Part shown: one piece after another, positions 8,371 through 15,168 of the stretch
How positions within the stretch are numbered: position 1 is the stretch's first letter
Layout of the letters: each line of letters starts with the position of its first letter
Source of the DNA: Roseovarius sp. A-2
GTDB taxonomy: Bacteria > Pseudomonadota > Alphaproteobacteria > Rhodobacterales > Rhodobacteraceae
DNA: 64,000 nt
Assembly (NCBI RefSeq): GCF_002072155.1
Contig: NZ_BDIY01000022.1
Location: 1 to 64,000, forward strand
Reading direction: 5' to 3'
Position numbers and translations under genes: made by a program
The notes under the pieces: generated by a model
The model's database searches: none
What the model was told of the DNA's origin: nothing
Seen by the model: only the letters and a program-made list of their open reading frames with translations

Positions 8371-8720
8371 CTGAGACGGCAACACGATTGATTGCGAAAT
8401 ATGGACAAGCGGCTGAGGTCCTGCGGCCCGGTGAAGGCACAACGGACGGTTTCGGGGGATACATCCCCGGCCCGGACACGGCACACCCCGGCACGGCTAT
8501 GGTGGCGACCTTCACTGTGAACGAGGAATTTATTGCCGCTGGCCTGATGGATGTGGGCGATCAACGGGTGCTGGTGTCTGTCGATGGGCTGACGATCACG
8601 CCTGAAACGACCGACAAACTGCGGATCGGCACGACCACGCTCGGCATTGTCCGGGTGGTCCCCCATGCCCCCGGCGGCACCCTCTATTTCTGGGAGGTGC
8701 AAGCCCGTGACCTCGTTTAA
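8361..8720 (+). CDS. putative head-tail adaptor / head closure protein
   Basis: 119-residue beta-rich protein overlapping both the terminase stop and the HNH gene start. Length, composition and position resemble small head-closure or head-tail adaptor proteins of HK97-type phages (gp7/gp10-like). The best-conserved feature is an alternating hydrophobic pattern in the last 70 residues ending WEVQARDLV. No catalytic motif is present. In a tail-less satellite this protein would form the surface on which a helper's tail docks. Confidence 0.5.
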   Translation: MGLTETATRLIAKYGQAAEVLRPGEGTTDGFGGYIPGPDTAHPGTAMVATFTVNEEFIAAGLMDVGDQRVLVSVDGLTITPETTDKLRIGTTTLGIVRVVPHAPGGTLYFWEVQARDLV

Positions 8721-9051
8721 GCGCAAAGAGCATATCCGGCACTCGGCCAAGGTCACGCGCGGCCCGCGCTGGCGCGCTCTGCGGATGCAGGCGCTGGACC
8801 GTGATGGCTGGGCCTGCGTTCAGTGCGGCACACGCAAGCGGCTTGAGTGCGACCACGTTCTGCCCGTCAGGACGCACCCCGAACTCGCCTACACCCTGAG
8901 CAATTTACAGATTTTGTGCGGTGCCTGTCACACGCGCAAAACCCGAATTGAGGTGGGGCACAAGCCCCTGACCCCAAAGCGCCAACAATGGCGCGACCTG
9001 CTGCGCGACATGCAGCGCAACCCGTCGAGCATAGGAGAAACATCATGCTGA
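8707..9051 (+). CDS. HNH endonuclease
   Basis: 114-residue HNH nuclease. The zinc-binding and catalytic signature is complete: CVQCGTRK, then CDHVLPV with the catalytic DH pair, an Asn in LSNLQILC, and CGACHTRK. HNH proteins next to terminases stimulate cohesive-end cleavage by TerL in HK97-type phages and also occur in PICI packaging modules. The GTG start at 8707 has a GGGAGGTG motif at suitable distance; it overlaps the preceding gene by 14 bases and the capsid gene by 7 bases. Confidence 0.88.
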   Translation: MTSFKRKEHIRHSAKVTRGPRWRALRMQALDRDGWACVQCGTRKRLECDHVLPVRTHPELAYTLSNLQILCGACHTRKTRIEVGHKPLTPKRQQWRDLLRDMQRNPSSIGETSC

Positions 9052-10298
9052 CATCGAAGAAACTGGAACTGCGCCGGTCTGAAATCCGGCAATCTCTGGC
9101 CCAACTGGCCAACATCGAAAACCCGTCTGAGGACGAGGTGCGCAAGATGGGCGATCTGGATACGGAATACCGTGCCAAGGAAACCCAATATCGCGCGGCC
9201 CTTGTGTCTGAGGACGACGAACGCCGGGAAGCGGGGGCCGAACTGGAAACCCGCTCTGACAAGGAATGGGCCGAAATGGCTGGCCGGTTCGAGGTGCGCC
9301 AAGTCGCCTTGGCTCTGGACGAAGGCCGCAAGCTAGACGGCGCGACCGCTGAAATGGTGGAAGAACTGCGCAACGTCGGCGGGTTCCAAGGCATCCCGGT
9401 TCCGCTTGAGGCTCTGGAAACCCGTACTGGCGAAACGCTGGCGGGCGGTGTTCCTGACCCCGTGCGAACCATGCCGACGATCGACCGCATTTTCGCCAAT
9501 TCCAGCGCCACGCAAATGGGGTGCCGGATGATTAACGTGGGCGTGGGCGAGGTCGAATACCCCGTGGCCACTGGCGGCGCGCAACCGGGCTGGGCTGGGT
9601 CTGAGACTGGCGACGTTCCGGGGCCGCAAGCCTACACCACGGTGGACCGCCCGATGAAGCCGGATCAAACGTTGGGCGTTCAAATGAAGATCACCCGCAA
9701 GGCGCTGAAACAGGCGGGCGCGGGCCTTGAGCAAGCGGTGCGGCGCGACATGAGCGCGGCAATCCAGCAAGAGACGGATCGGGCCATTTTCCTCGGCTCG
9801 GGATCTTCGGGCGAGCCGCTGGGCATCTTTCCCGGCGCTTCCGCCTACGGCATCACCGAAACCGCAATCGACGCGGCGGCGTCTTATGCAGCGTTCCGGG
9901 CGGCGGCGGTGCGGTTCATGACGGCAAACGCGGCTAACAGTCTTGGCGCGGTTAATCTGCTGCTGCGCCCTGAAGTGTTCGACGGCATGGATGAACTGAT
10001 TAGCGGTCTGGCAATCTCGGAATGGGATCGGCTGGTTGCCAAGATGGGCAAGGTTGTGCTGACCACGAATGGCATCACGGCCCCGGCTGGTGGCCCCCCT
10101 GTCGAGTCCAAGTCGCTGTTGACCACGACCACGAACGGCGTGGCCCCGGTGTTCTGCGGCATGTGGGGCGCGGTGGACGTGATCCGCGATCCGTATTCCG
10201 ACGCCAAGTCTGGGCAACTGCGGCTGACCGCTTTGACGACCATGGACGTGACCGTGGCCCGTGGGGTGCAGCTTGAAATCCTGACCGGGGTGCAGTGA
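9045..10298 (+). CDS. HK97-family phage major capsid protein
   Basis: 417-residue major capsid protein. The first 100 residues are charged and coiled-coil forming (the scaffolding delta domain), followed by the HK97 fold from about residue 115: TGETLAGG, then TMPTIDRIFA, the E-loop region around GGAQPGWAGSETG, and the FLGSGSSGEPLGI segment typical of the family. AGGAGAAA precedes the ATG. Unlike most HK97-type phages, the protease gene follows rather than precedes it. The protein would assemble the satellite's own prohead. Confidence 0.92.
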   Translation: MLTSKKLELRRSEIRQSLAQLANIENPSEDEVRKMGDLDTEYRAKETQYRAALVSEDDERREAGAELETRSDKEWAEMAGRFEVRQVALALDEGRKLDGATAEMVEELRNVGGFQGIPVPLEALETRTGETLAGGVPDPVRTMPTIDRIFANSSATQMGCRMINVGVGEVEYPVATGGAQPGWAGSETGDVPGPQAYTTVDRPMKPDQTLGVQMKITRKALKQAGAGLEQAVRRDMSAAIQQETDRAIFLGSGSSGEPLGIFPGASAYGITETAIDAAASYAAFRAAAVRFMTANAANSLGAVNLLLRPEVFDGMDELISGLAISEWDRLVAKMGKVVLTTNGITAPAGGPPVESKSLLTTTTNGVAPVFCGMWGAVDVIRDPYSDAKSGQLRLTALTTMDVTVARGVQLEILTGVQ

Positions 10299-10843
10299 TG
10301 CTTTGGGGTGGTTCGCTAGGCGGGCTTGAGGTTCGCCAAGAGGGCGAGGCGGTGCGCGTGGCGGGCCGCTTCCCCTATGACACCCGGACGGAACTTGCGC
10401 CGGGATACTTTGAAACCATTGCGCGGGGGGCCTTTGCGTCCCGCGTGAACTCTGACGACGATCTGCATTTTCTGAGCGGTCACGACTTTGAAAAGCCGCT
10501 GGCCAGCCGCAAGGCCGGGACGCTTGAGGTGCGCCAGGACGATGGCGCTCTGATCTTCGAGGCCACGGTTGCGGGCAACACGACATGGGCGCGGGACTTT
10601 CTTGCGGCCCATGAGGCGGGCTTGATCCGGGGGCTTTCACCGGGCTTTCGCGTGTCCAAGGGCGGCGAACGTGTCACCCGCGACGGCGACGTGGTGCATC
10701 GCAAGATCGTGGACGCGGCGCTGGTGGAAGTCTCGGCGGTCACGCGCGGGGCCTATCCCTCGGCGCAAATCGAGGCGCGAAACTGGGAGGCTGGTCAATT
10801 CATCCGTGCCCCCGTTCCGGCCGCAATGCGGTGGAGGGCCTGA
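10298..10843 (+). CDS. HK97-family prohead protease
   Basis: 181-residue herpesvirus-type serine protease that cleaves the capsid delta domain during maturation. Family motifs in order: RFPYDT, GAFASRV, the His-containing SGHDFEKPLA, the nucleophile-bearing GLIRGLSPGF and the closing LVEVSAVTRGAYP. The ATG overlaps the capsid stop by one base (TGATG); a GTG three bases upstream is possible. Its presence next to the capsid gene indicates that this element builds and matures its own heads. Confidence 0.9.
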   Translation: MLWGGSLGGLEVRQEGEAVRVAGRFPYDTRTELAPGYFETIARGAFASRVNSDDDLHFLSGHDFEKPLASRKAGTLEVRQDDGALIFEATVAGNTTWARDFLAAHEAGLIRGLSPGFRVSKGGERVTRDGDVVHRKIVDAALVEVSAVTRGAYPSAQIEARNWEAGQFIRAPVPAAMRWRA

Positions 10844-10844
10844 C

Positions 10845-11387
10845 ATGACTGACCTGTTGCAAGAGACTGAGGCAACCCCGGCCAGCTATCCCGCCAGCCC
10901 GTCCGGGCTATCGACCCCGGCGGCGGCGCTGGATGCTGAAATGATCTGGGAGCGGATCGAGGCATACACCCGGACCCGCTACACGGCCCGCGAGGTGGTG
11001 TGGACTGTCGAGGGTGGCGAGGGTGAGAACTGGACGCCCCCGCTGTCGCCTGTCGCGTCTCACACGGCTGAGAAATGGGAAAGCGGCGCATGGGTATCCA
11101 CGGCACTACCTGACGGCCCTGTGGGCCTGTGCCTGCCCTCTGACGGCGTGTTCAAGGTCACGGCGCAAGTGGGCGCTGGCGACCCGCCTAGGGCTGTCTC
11201 TGAGGCGTTCCGGCGGCTGGCCGAATACATGGCCGACGATACCGACCGGGCGGGCGTGTCCAGCTACAGCGTCAACATGGGTGGCGCGATCCAAGAAAGC
11301 TATCAGCGCAGCGCGGCCCATGCGGCCCGTGCGCTTCAAAACAGCGGGGCGGCTGATTTGCTGCGCCCATATCGGAGGCAGAAATGA
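10845..11387 (+). CDS. putative head-tail connector protein
   Basis: 180-residue protein between protease and portal. The central region (AEKWESGAWVSTALP, then GPVGLCLPSDG) and the helical C-terminus (AVSEAFRRLAEYMADD) resemble gp6-like head-tail connectors of HK97-type phages, which bind under the portal. The assignment is from size, position and weak resemblance only. It starts one base after the protease stop and its own stop overlaps the portal start (ATGA). Confidence 0.55.
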   Translation: MTDLLQETEATPASYPASPSGLSTPAAALDAEMIWERIEAYTRTRYTAREVVWTVEGGEGENWTPPLSPVASHTAEKWESGAWVSTALPDGPVGLCLPSDGVFKVTAQVGAGDPPRAVSEAFRRLAEYMADDTDRAGVSSYSVNMGGAIQESYQRSAAHAARALQNSGAADLLRPYRRQK

Positions 11388-12436
11388 TCTGGCCATTCAA
11401 ACGCAAGACTGAGACGCGCGCGGCATCCTCGGCGGGATACTCTGCGCAAATGATCCACGCCCGGACGGCCTACATCACCGGCACGGGCGGACGGGCCGAA
11501 CTGACGGCAACGGTGCAGGGGGCGGTCACGCTCTGGGAAAACGGCTTGTCTGTTGCTGACGTGGACGGCACCGACCTGCTGACCAAGCGGACGCTGGCCA
11601 TGGCGGGCCGGATGCTTGCCCTGCGGGGCGAGGCGCTTTTCTACATCACCGACGACATGCTTATCCCGGTGTCGGATTGGGATTTGTCCACCCGTCTGTC
11701 GCGGCCCACGGCCTACCGCCTGACTTTGCCCGATGTGGGCGGCGGCAAGACCATGACCGCGCTGGCGGGCGAGGTGCTGCACTTTCGGATCGGCGCGGAT
11801 GCAACACAACCGTGGTACGGGACGGCCCCGCTTAAGCGGGCCAGTCTTTCGGCTGACCTGCTGGAAATCATCGAGCGGGCGCTTGTCGAGGTGTATGGGG
11901 ACGCCCCGCTGGGATCGTCCATCGTGCCAATGCCTGAGACACCCGAAACCGACCTTACGGACATTGCACGGGGCTTTCGTGGATCACGGGGCCGGGTGCT
12001 GGTGCGAGAATCGGTGCAGGTGCAGGCGGCGGGTGGACCGGCCCCGGCGCAAGACTGGCGGGCCAATGATCTGACGCCCAAGCTGGACGACGCGCTGATG
12101 GACAAGACGCTGGATCAAGCCCGCGACCAAATTAACGGCGCGTTTGGCATCCTGCCCGGATTGAACAACGCGGCCACGACCGGCCCCATGGTCAGGGAAG
12201 CGCAACGCCACCTTTGCCAATGGGCCTTACAACCGATGGCTGAGGCCATGGCGGAAGAAGCGACCGACAAGCTGGGATCGATCGTCACGCTGGACACGCT
12301 GCGACCGTTGCAAGCCTTCGATGCTGGTGGACGGGCGCGGGCGGCTGTCGGGATCGTGCAAGCCTTGGCGGCGGCGAAGGAGGCGGGAGTTGATGCTGAT
12401 ACCGTGATGAAGCTGGTGGGGTGGGGCGATGAATAA
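11384..12436 (+). CDS. phage portal protein
   Basis: 350-residue portal protein, somewhat shorter than the usual 400-500. Recognisable elements are the N-terminal helical segment with LAMAGRMLALRGEALFYI, the wing region HFRIGADATQPWYGTAPL, and the C-terminal helices beginning ARDQINGAFGILPGL. It forms the dodecameric channel for DNA entry. Its place at the end of the head operon, after capsid, protease and connector, is unusual: in HK97-like phages portal normally sits between terminase and protease. No tail gene follows; the next coding sequence reads on the opposite strand. Confidence 0.87.
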   Translation: MIWPFKRKTETRAASSAGYSAQMIHARTAYITGTGGRAELTATVQGAVTLWENGLSVADVDGTDLLTKRTLAMAGRMLALRGEALFYITDDMLIPVSDWDLSTRLSRPTAYRLTLPDVGGGKTMTALAGEVLHFRIGADATQPWYGTAPLKRASLSADLLEIIERALVEVYGDAPLGSSIVPMPETPETDLTDIARGFRGSRGRVLVRESVQVQAAGGPAPAQDWRANDLTPKLDDALMDKTLDQARDQINGAFGILPGLNNAATTGPMVREAQRHLCQWALQPMAEAMAEEATDKLGSIVTLDTLRPLQAFDAGGRARAAVGIVQALAAAKEAGVDADTVMKLVGWGDE

Positions 12437-12576
12437 AGAGATCAAACCCGGCGAGTTTTAGCGGCCATTGCCAGCCAGTTAGGCGGGCTTTCTCCGCCAT
12501 GATCAGCGCTCTGGCGGAAGCGCAGGAGGCACGGATTGATCCGCGGCCAATTCTGCACATGCTAAATCAAGGATAA
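12429..12576 (+). pseudogene. possible decayed small gene after the portal gene
   Basis: A frame beginning ATG at 12429 (overlapping the portal stop) ends after 10 codons. A second frame gives a hydrophobic run (VLAAIASQLGGL) and a third, ATG at 12499 to stop at 12576, encodes 25 residues (MISALAEAQEARI and on). Joined by two frameshifts they would form a small protein of about 49 residues. This may be a broken gene or chance. Confidence 0.22.
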
Positions 12577-12992
12577 AGCGCATGATTAACGTCGAGCCAA
12601 ATAATGTAAAAGACGTTATCAATCATTATTCCATGGACGCGGCCATGAGCATTGGCAGTTAGGCAAAATTGCCATCCTTGGTATTCACGAAGCTGTTCAT
12701 TCAGATGCGTGAACCCGTCGGGACGGGCTGTTCGAGGCCATTCATGTGTGTGGATTCGTAAGGATCTGTCCCCCCGTGATGAGCGAAACTCTGTCTCGGT
12801 CATCTGAGACACGCCAGCAAGACGACTCATAAGGGTTGCAGTATAACCCTCTGGGTAATTACAAGGACATAGTTCTTCGTCCGCGTCATCGAAAAGTGCA
12901 AATGAAAAGAGAACCTTGCCATCATGCGGCGGTCTTTTCTTAATTTGATCGTCTGTAGGCGCAAGATGCCGCTTCTTAATTTTACCGGCCAA
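12567..12992 (-). CDS. candidate toxin paired with Panacea antitoxin
   Basis: 141-residue basic protein with a TTG start seven bases after the stop of the Panacea-domain gene, so the two are co-transcribed. The C-terminus (HGIMIDNVFYIIWLDVNHALYP region, residues about 118-141) has an His-Gly, Phe-Tyr-Ile-Ile-Trp-Leu-Asp pattern seen in small proteins that pair with antitoxins, but I cannot assign it to a named toxin family. Base composition is clearly lower in GC than the neighbouring head genes, which suggests separate acquisition. The toxin role is inferred from the partner gene. Confidence 0.6.
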   Translation of the reverse strand: MAGKIKKRHLAPTDDQIKKRPPHDGKVLFSFALFDDADEELCPCNYPEGYTATLMSRLAGVSQMTETEFRSSRGDRSLRIHTHEWPRTARPDGFTHLNEQLREYQGWQFCLTANAHGRVHGIMIDNVFYIIWLDVNHALYP

Positions 12993-12999
12993 GGAAATC

Positions 13000-13449
13000 T
13001 CAATTCAACGAAGCATAGAACGATTGCATCGTTTCCTTGCGGATTACGTTTCTGGAGGCTTCGTGAGGCGGCAGTTCCCCGCGCGCTTCCAGCCAAGGCG
13101 CTTCCTCATGAGTCATGCGCTCAAGCGCAACGGCGCTTTCCACTCCGAAAACGTCCATCACCTCGTCAAGGTGAGTGCGCACTCCTTCGGGAACCTCTGG
13201 GCGTGGCACTTGATGGACAATCGGTTGCCACCGATAGTCTCTAAAACGTCCGAATTGGGATGTCAGCACGGGGCCATGCACCCATGCTTGAAAATCTTCT
13301 TCAATCAAAGGTTCACCATGAAGTGCAAGCCACCACGCCTGCGCATAGTAGCAAAGCTTCTGGAGTTTCAGGTGTGTGAGCGCTTCGCCACGATAGCGCG
13401 CTTCGCACAAGAGATAGTCAGCAAGCTGATTCGCTGTGAGATATGCCAT
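13000..13449 (-). CDS. Panacea-domain (SocA/DUF4065) antitoxin
   Basis: 149-residue protein with the Panacea domain throughout: MAYLTANQLADYLL, then THLKLQKLCYYAQAWWLAL and the signature EDFQAWVHGPV. This domain is found in SocA of Caulobacter and in antitoxins that neutralise many unrelated toxins. It lies as leftward cargo at the right end of the satellite, opposite to the packaging operon, the position where PICIs carry defence or fitness genes. The downstream gene is the presumed toxin. Confidence 0.87.
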   Translation of the reverse strand: MAYLTANQLADYLLCEARYRGEALTHLKLQKLCYYAQAWWLALHGEPLIEEDFQAWVHGPVLTSQFGRFRDYRWQPIVHQVPRPEVPEGVRTHLDEVMDVFGVESAVALERMTHEEAPWLEARGELPPHEASRNVIRKETMQSFYASLN

Positions 13450-13543
13450 CTTTCCCCCCTTACCTGATAAGCTGCGTTCGGAGCGATAAAATCATCATTC
13501 CGTTAAAAATCAGATAGTGTATCGCCCCAGAAAAAGCAAGGCG

Positions 13544-13564
13544 CGTTACCCCAAACGTTACCCC
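13544..13564. repeat. right arm-type integrase sites (CGTTACCCC repeats)
   Basis: Two exact CGTTACCCC copies at 13544-13552 and 13556-13564, 12 bp apart. They repeat the words found at 2416-2462 beside attL. Located about 65 bp inside attR, they are the candidate P' arm sites for the satellite integrase. Confidence 0.6.
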
Positions 13565-13578
13565 TGACCAAATGAGAA

Positions 13579-13598
13579 AAGCCCCCTTACGGGGGCTT
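13579..13598 (-). terminator. terminator downstream of tRNA-Asn, supplied by the element
   Basis: An 8-bp perfect stem (AAGCCCCC / GGGGGCTT) with a 4-base loop is followed on the leftward strand by TTTTC. It lies about 30 bp after the tRNA-Asn 3' end but inside the element, so the integrated satellite provides both the 3' half and a terminator for the reconstituted tRNA gene. Confidence 0.7.
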
Positions 13599-13626
13599 GC
13601 TCTTAACTCACTGTTCTTTCAGGGTT

Positions 13627-13678
13627 TTTTGGCTCCGGCGGTAGGGATCGAACCTACGACCAATTGATTAACAGTCAA
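13627..13678. repeat. attR: 52-bp direct repeat inside tRNA-Asn
   Basis: Identical to 2262-2313. This copy is contiguous with the 5' half of the tRNA gene, which is therefore intact. Crossover must have taken place within these 52 bp, between the anticodon region and just past the CCA end. Confidence 0.93.
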
Positions 13679-13704
13679 CTGCTCTACCGCTGAGCTACGC
13701 CGGA
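13630..13704 (-). tRNA. tRNA-Asn (GTT)
   Basis: 75-nt tRNA with encoded CCA. Acceptor arms TCCGGCG and CGCCGGA pair perfectly, the T-loop reads TTCGATC and the anticodon loop CTGTTAA gives GTT for asparagine. It is the integration target of the satellite: its 3' half duplicates the sequence at attL. Confidence 0.97.
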
Positions 13705-13879
13705 ACACGCCTCGCGCTATAGCAATCCGGTTTGGGAAGGTCCAGAGGGTTTGTGACAAAAACTTTGTCTGTTTCAAATGATCCGGACCGTTCTTTGCAC
13801 CCCGGGGTTTAGGCCGGAACAAATGTCGAATGCACCTTACATGATGGCCCGGGGCGCGCGAATTGCGGGCCCGGCACGA

Positions 13880-14485
13880 TCAGCCCGCAGGCCAGAGAAC
13901 CGGCACGAGCGTTGCCACCAGCAGCGCCGCCATGACCCGGTTGAACAGCCGGAGCCGTCCGGGGCTCTTCAGCAGGCGTCGCACCTGCTGTCCCAGCACT
14001 GTCCAGCTTGTCGTGCTGATCGTCGACATCGCCACATAGACCCCTGCAACCCACAGCACCGCTGCCAGATCACGCCCTGTGGCGTAAAGCGTGATCGCCG
14101 AGAGTGCCATGCTCCAGGCCTTGGGGTTGACCCACTGGAATGCCGCCGATTGCAAGAAGGTGAGCGGCGTGCCCTCCGCCTGCTCCGTCGCCGCTCTGGG
14201 CGGTGCGGCATGGGCGATCTTCCAGGCGAGCCACAGCAGATAGGCCACCGACACGGCCTTGAGCAGCGTATAGCTGAGCGGCCAGAGATCAAAGACCCGC
14301 ATCACCCCCAGACCCACGCAAAACACCATCAGCGGAAAGCCCAGCCCGATCCCCAGCATATGCGGGATGGTCCGAACAAAACCGAAGTTTGTCCCCGACG
14401 CCATCAGCATCAGGTTATTGGGTCCGGGCGTAATGACCGTGACAAGGGCAAAGGTGGCGAGGGCGGCAAGAAGATCCGGTGTCAT
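13880..14485 (-). CDS. LysE/RhtB family amino acid exporter
   Basis: 201-residue inner-membrane protein with about six hydrophobic segments. The family motif ITPGPNNLMLMASG lies near the N-terminus and a second conserved stretch, AFQWVNPKAWSMAL, in the middle. Such proteins export amino acids or small derivatives. The gene is divergent from an Lrp-type regulator 80 bp away, the usual arrangement for substrate-induced export. An ATG four codons upstream (14497) is possible. Substrate cannot be told from sequence. Confidence 0.88.
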   Translation of the reverse strand: MTPDLLAALATFALVTVITPGPNNLMLMASGTNFGFVRTIPHMLGIGLGFPLMVFCVGLGVMRVFDLWPLSYTLLKAVSVAYLLWLAWKIAHAAPPRAATEQAEGTPLTFLQSAAFQWVNPKAWSMALSAITLYATGRDLAAVLWVAGVYVAMSTISTTSWTVLGQQVRRLLKSPGRLRLFNRVMAALLVATLVPVLWPAG

Positions 14486-14567
14486 ACCTGCACCCATATG
14501 CGATCTATGGCGCGTTTGAATTGCGTTTTATTGTGATTTATTCTGATCTGTGCAATCACTGATCTCT

Positions 14568-15011
14568 ATGGACCAGATCAGCGAGCGAATATTGCAAGAG
14601 CTGACACGCAATGGACGGATCAGCAATCTTGACCTCGCCGACCGGGTGGGTCTCTCGCCCTCGGCCTGCCTGCGCCGGGTGCAGGATCTCGAACGGCGCG
14701 GCGTCATCGCCGGGTATCGCGCGGTGCTTGATCGCGCAGCACTCGGGGTGGGTTTCACCGCCTATATCACCGTCGGCCTCAACAGCCACACCAAGGCCAG
14801 CCAGGAGGCGTTCGAGCGCGCCATGACCCGCGCGCCCGAAGTGGTGGAGTGCCACAATACCACCGGTGCGGTGGAATACCTGCTGCGCGTCGAGATGGCC
14901 GATCTGCCCGTCTACAAGAGCTTTCACACCGAGGTGCTCGGCACCCTGCCGCAGGTCAACGCGATCACCTCCTATGTCGTGATGGGCTCGCCCAAGGACG
15001 CACGCGGCTGA
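14568..15011 (+). CDS. Lrp/AsnC family transcriptional regulator
   Basis: 147-residue regulator: a winged helix at 1-60 (ILQELTRNGRISNLDLADRV, then SPSACLRRVQDLERRGVI) and an AsnC/RAM ligand-binding domain at about 65-140 (VVECHNTTGAVEYLLRVE). It most likely senses an amino acid and controls the divergent LysE-type exporter. The ATG at 14568 is used; an upstream GTG at 14550 is in frame. No strong ribosome binding site precedes either. Confidence 0.92.
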   Translation: MDQISERILQELTRNGRISNLDLADRVGLSPSACLRRVQDLERRGVIAGYRAVLDRAALGVGFTAYITVGLNSHTKASQEAFERAMTRAPEVVECHNTTGAVEYLLRVEMADLPVYKSFHTEVLGTLPQVNAITSYVVMGSPKDARG

Positions 15012-15027
15012 TCCCGAAAAATGAAAG

Positions 15028-15047
15028 GGGGCCGTTGGGTCGGCCCC
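15028..15047 (+). terminator. hairpin after the Lrp gene
   Basis: A 7-bp GC stem (GGGGCCG / CGGCCCC) with a 6-base loop 16 bp after the Lrp stop. It has no clear T-run, so termination is plausible but weak. Confidence 0.45.
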
Positions 15048-15168
15048 TCGATCATTCCTGCCATCGTTAGCCGTATGGTCCGCTTGGGGTGCGGGTCACT
15101 CTAAGATATAGTCGGGCCAAGGGCGAGCCGTCAACTGGAAGTGATTCGCGGGCCGTCATTCTTCCACG

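Noticed and set aside
13024..13467. 147-codon frame opposite the Panacea gene
   Set aside because: The leftward frame has a clear domain match; the rightward one has none.
2262..13678. Complete prophage or gene transfer agent
   Set aside because: There are no tail, tape-measure, baseplate, lysis or late-control genes, and the integrase/AlpA/primase set plus tRNA repeats is not that of a GTA cluster.
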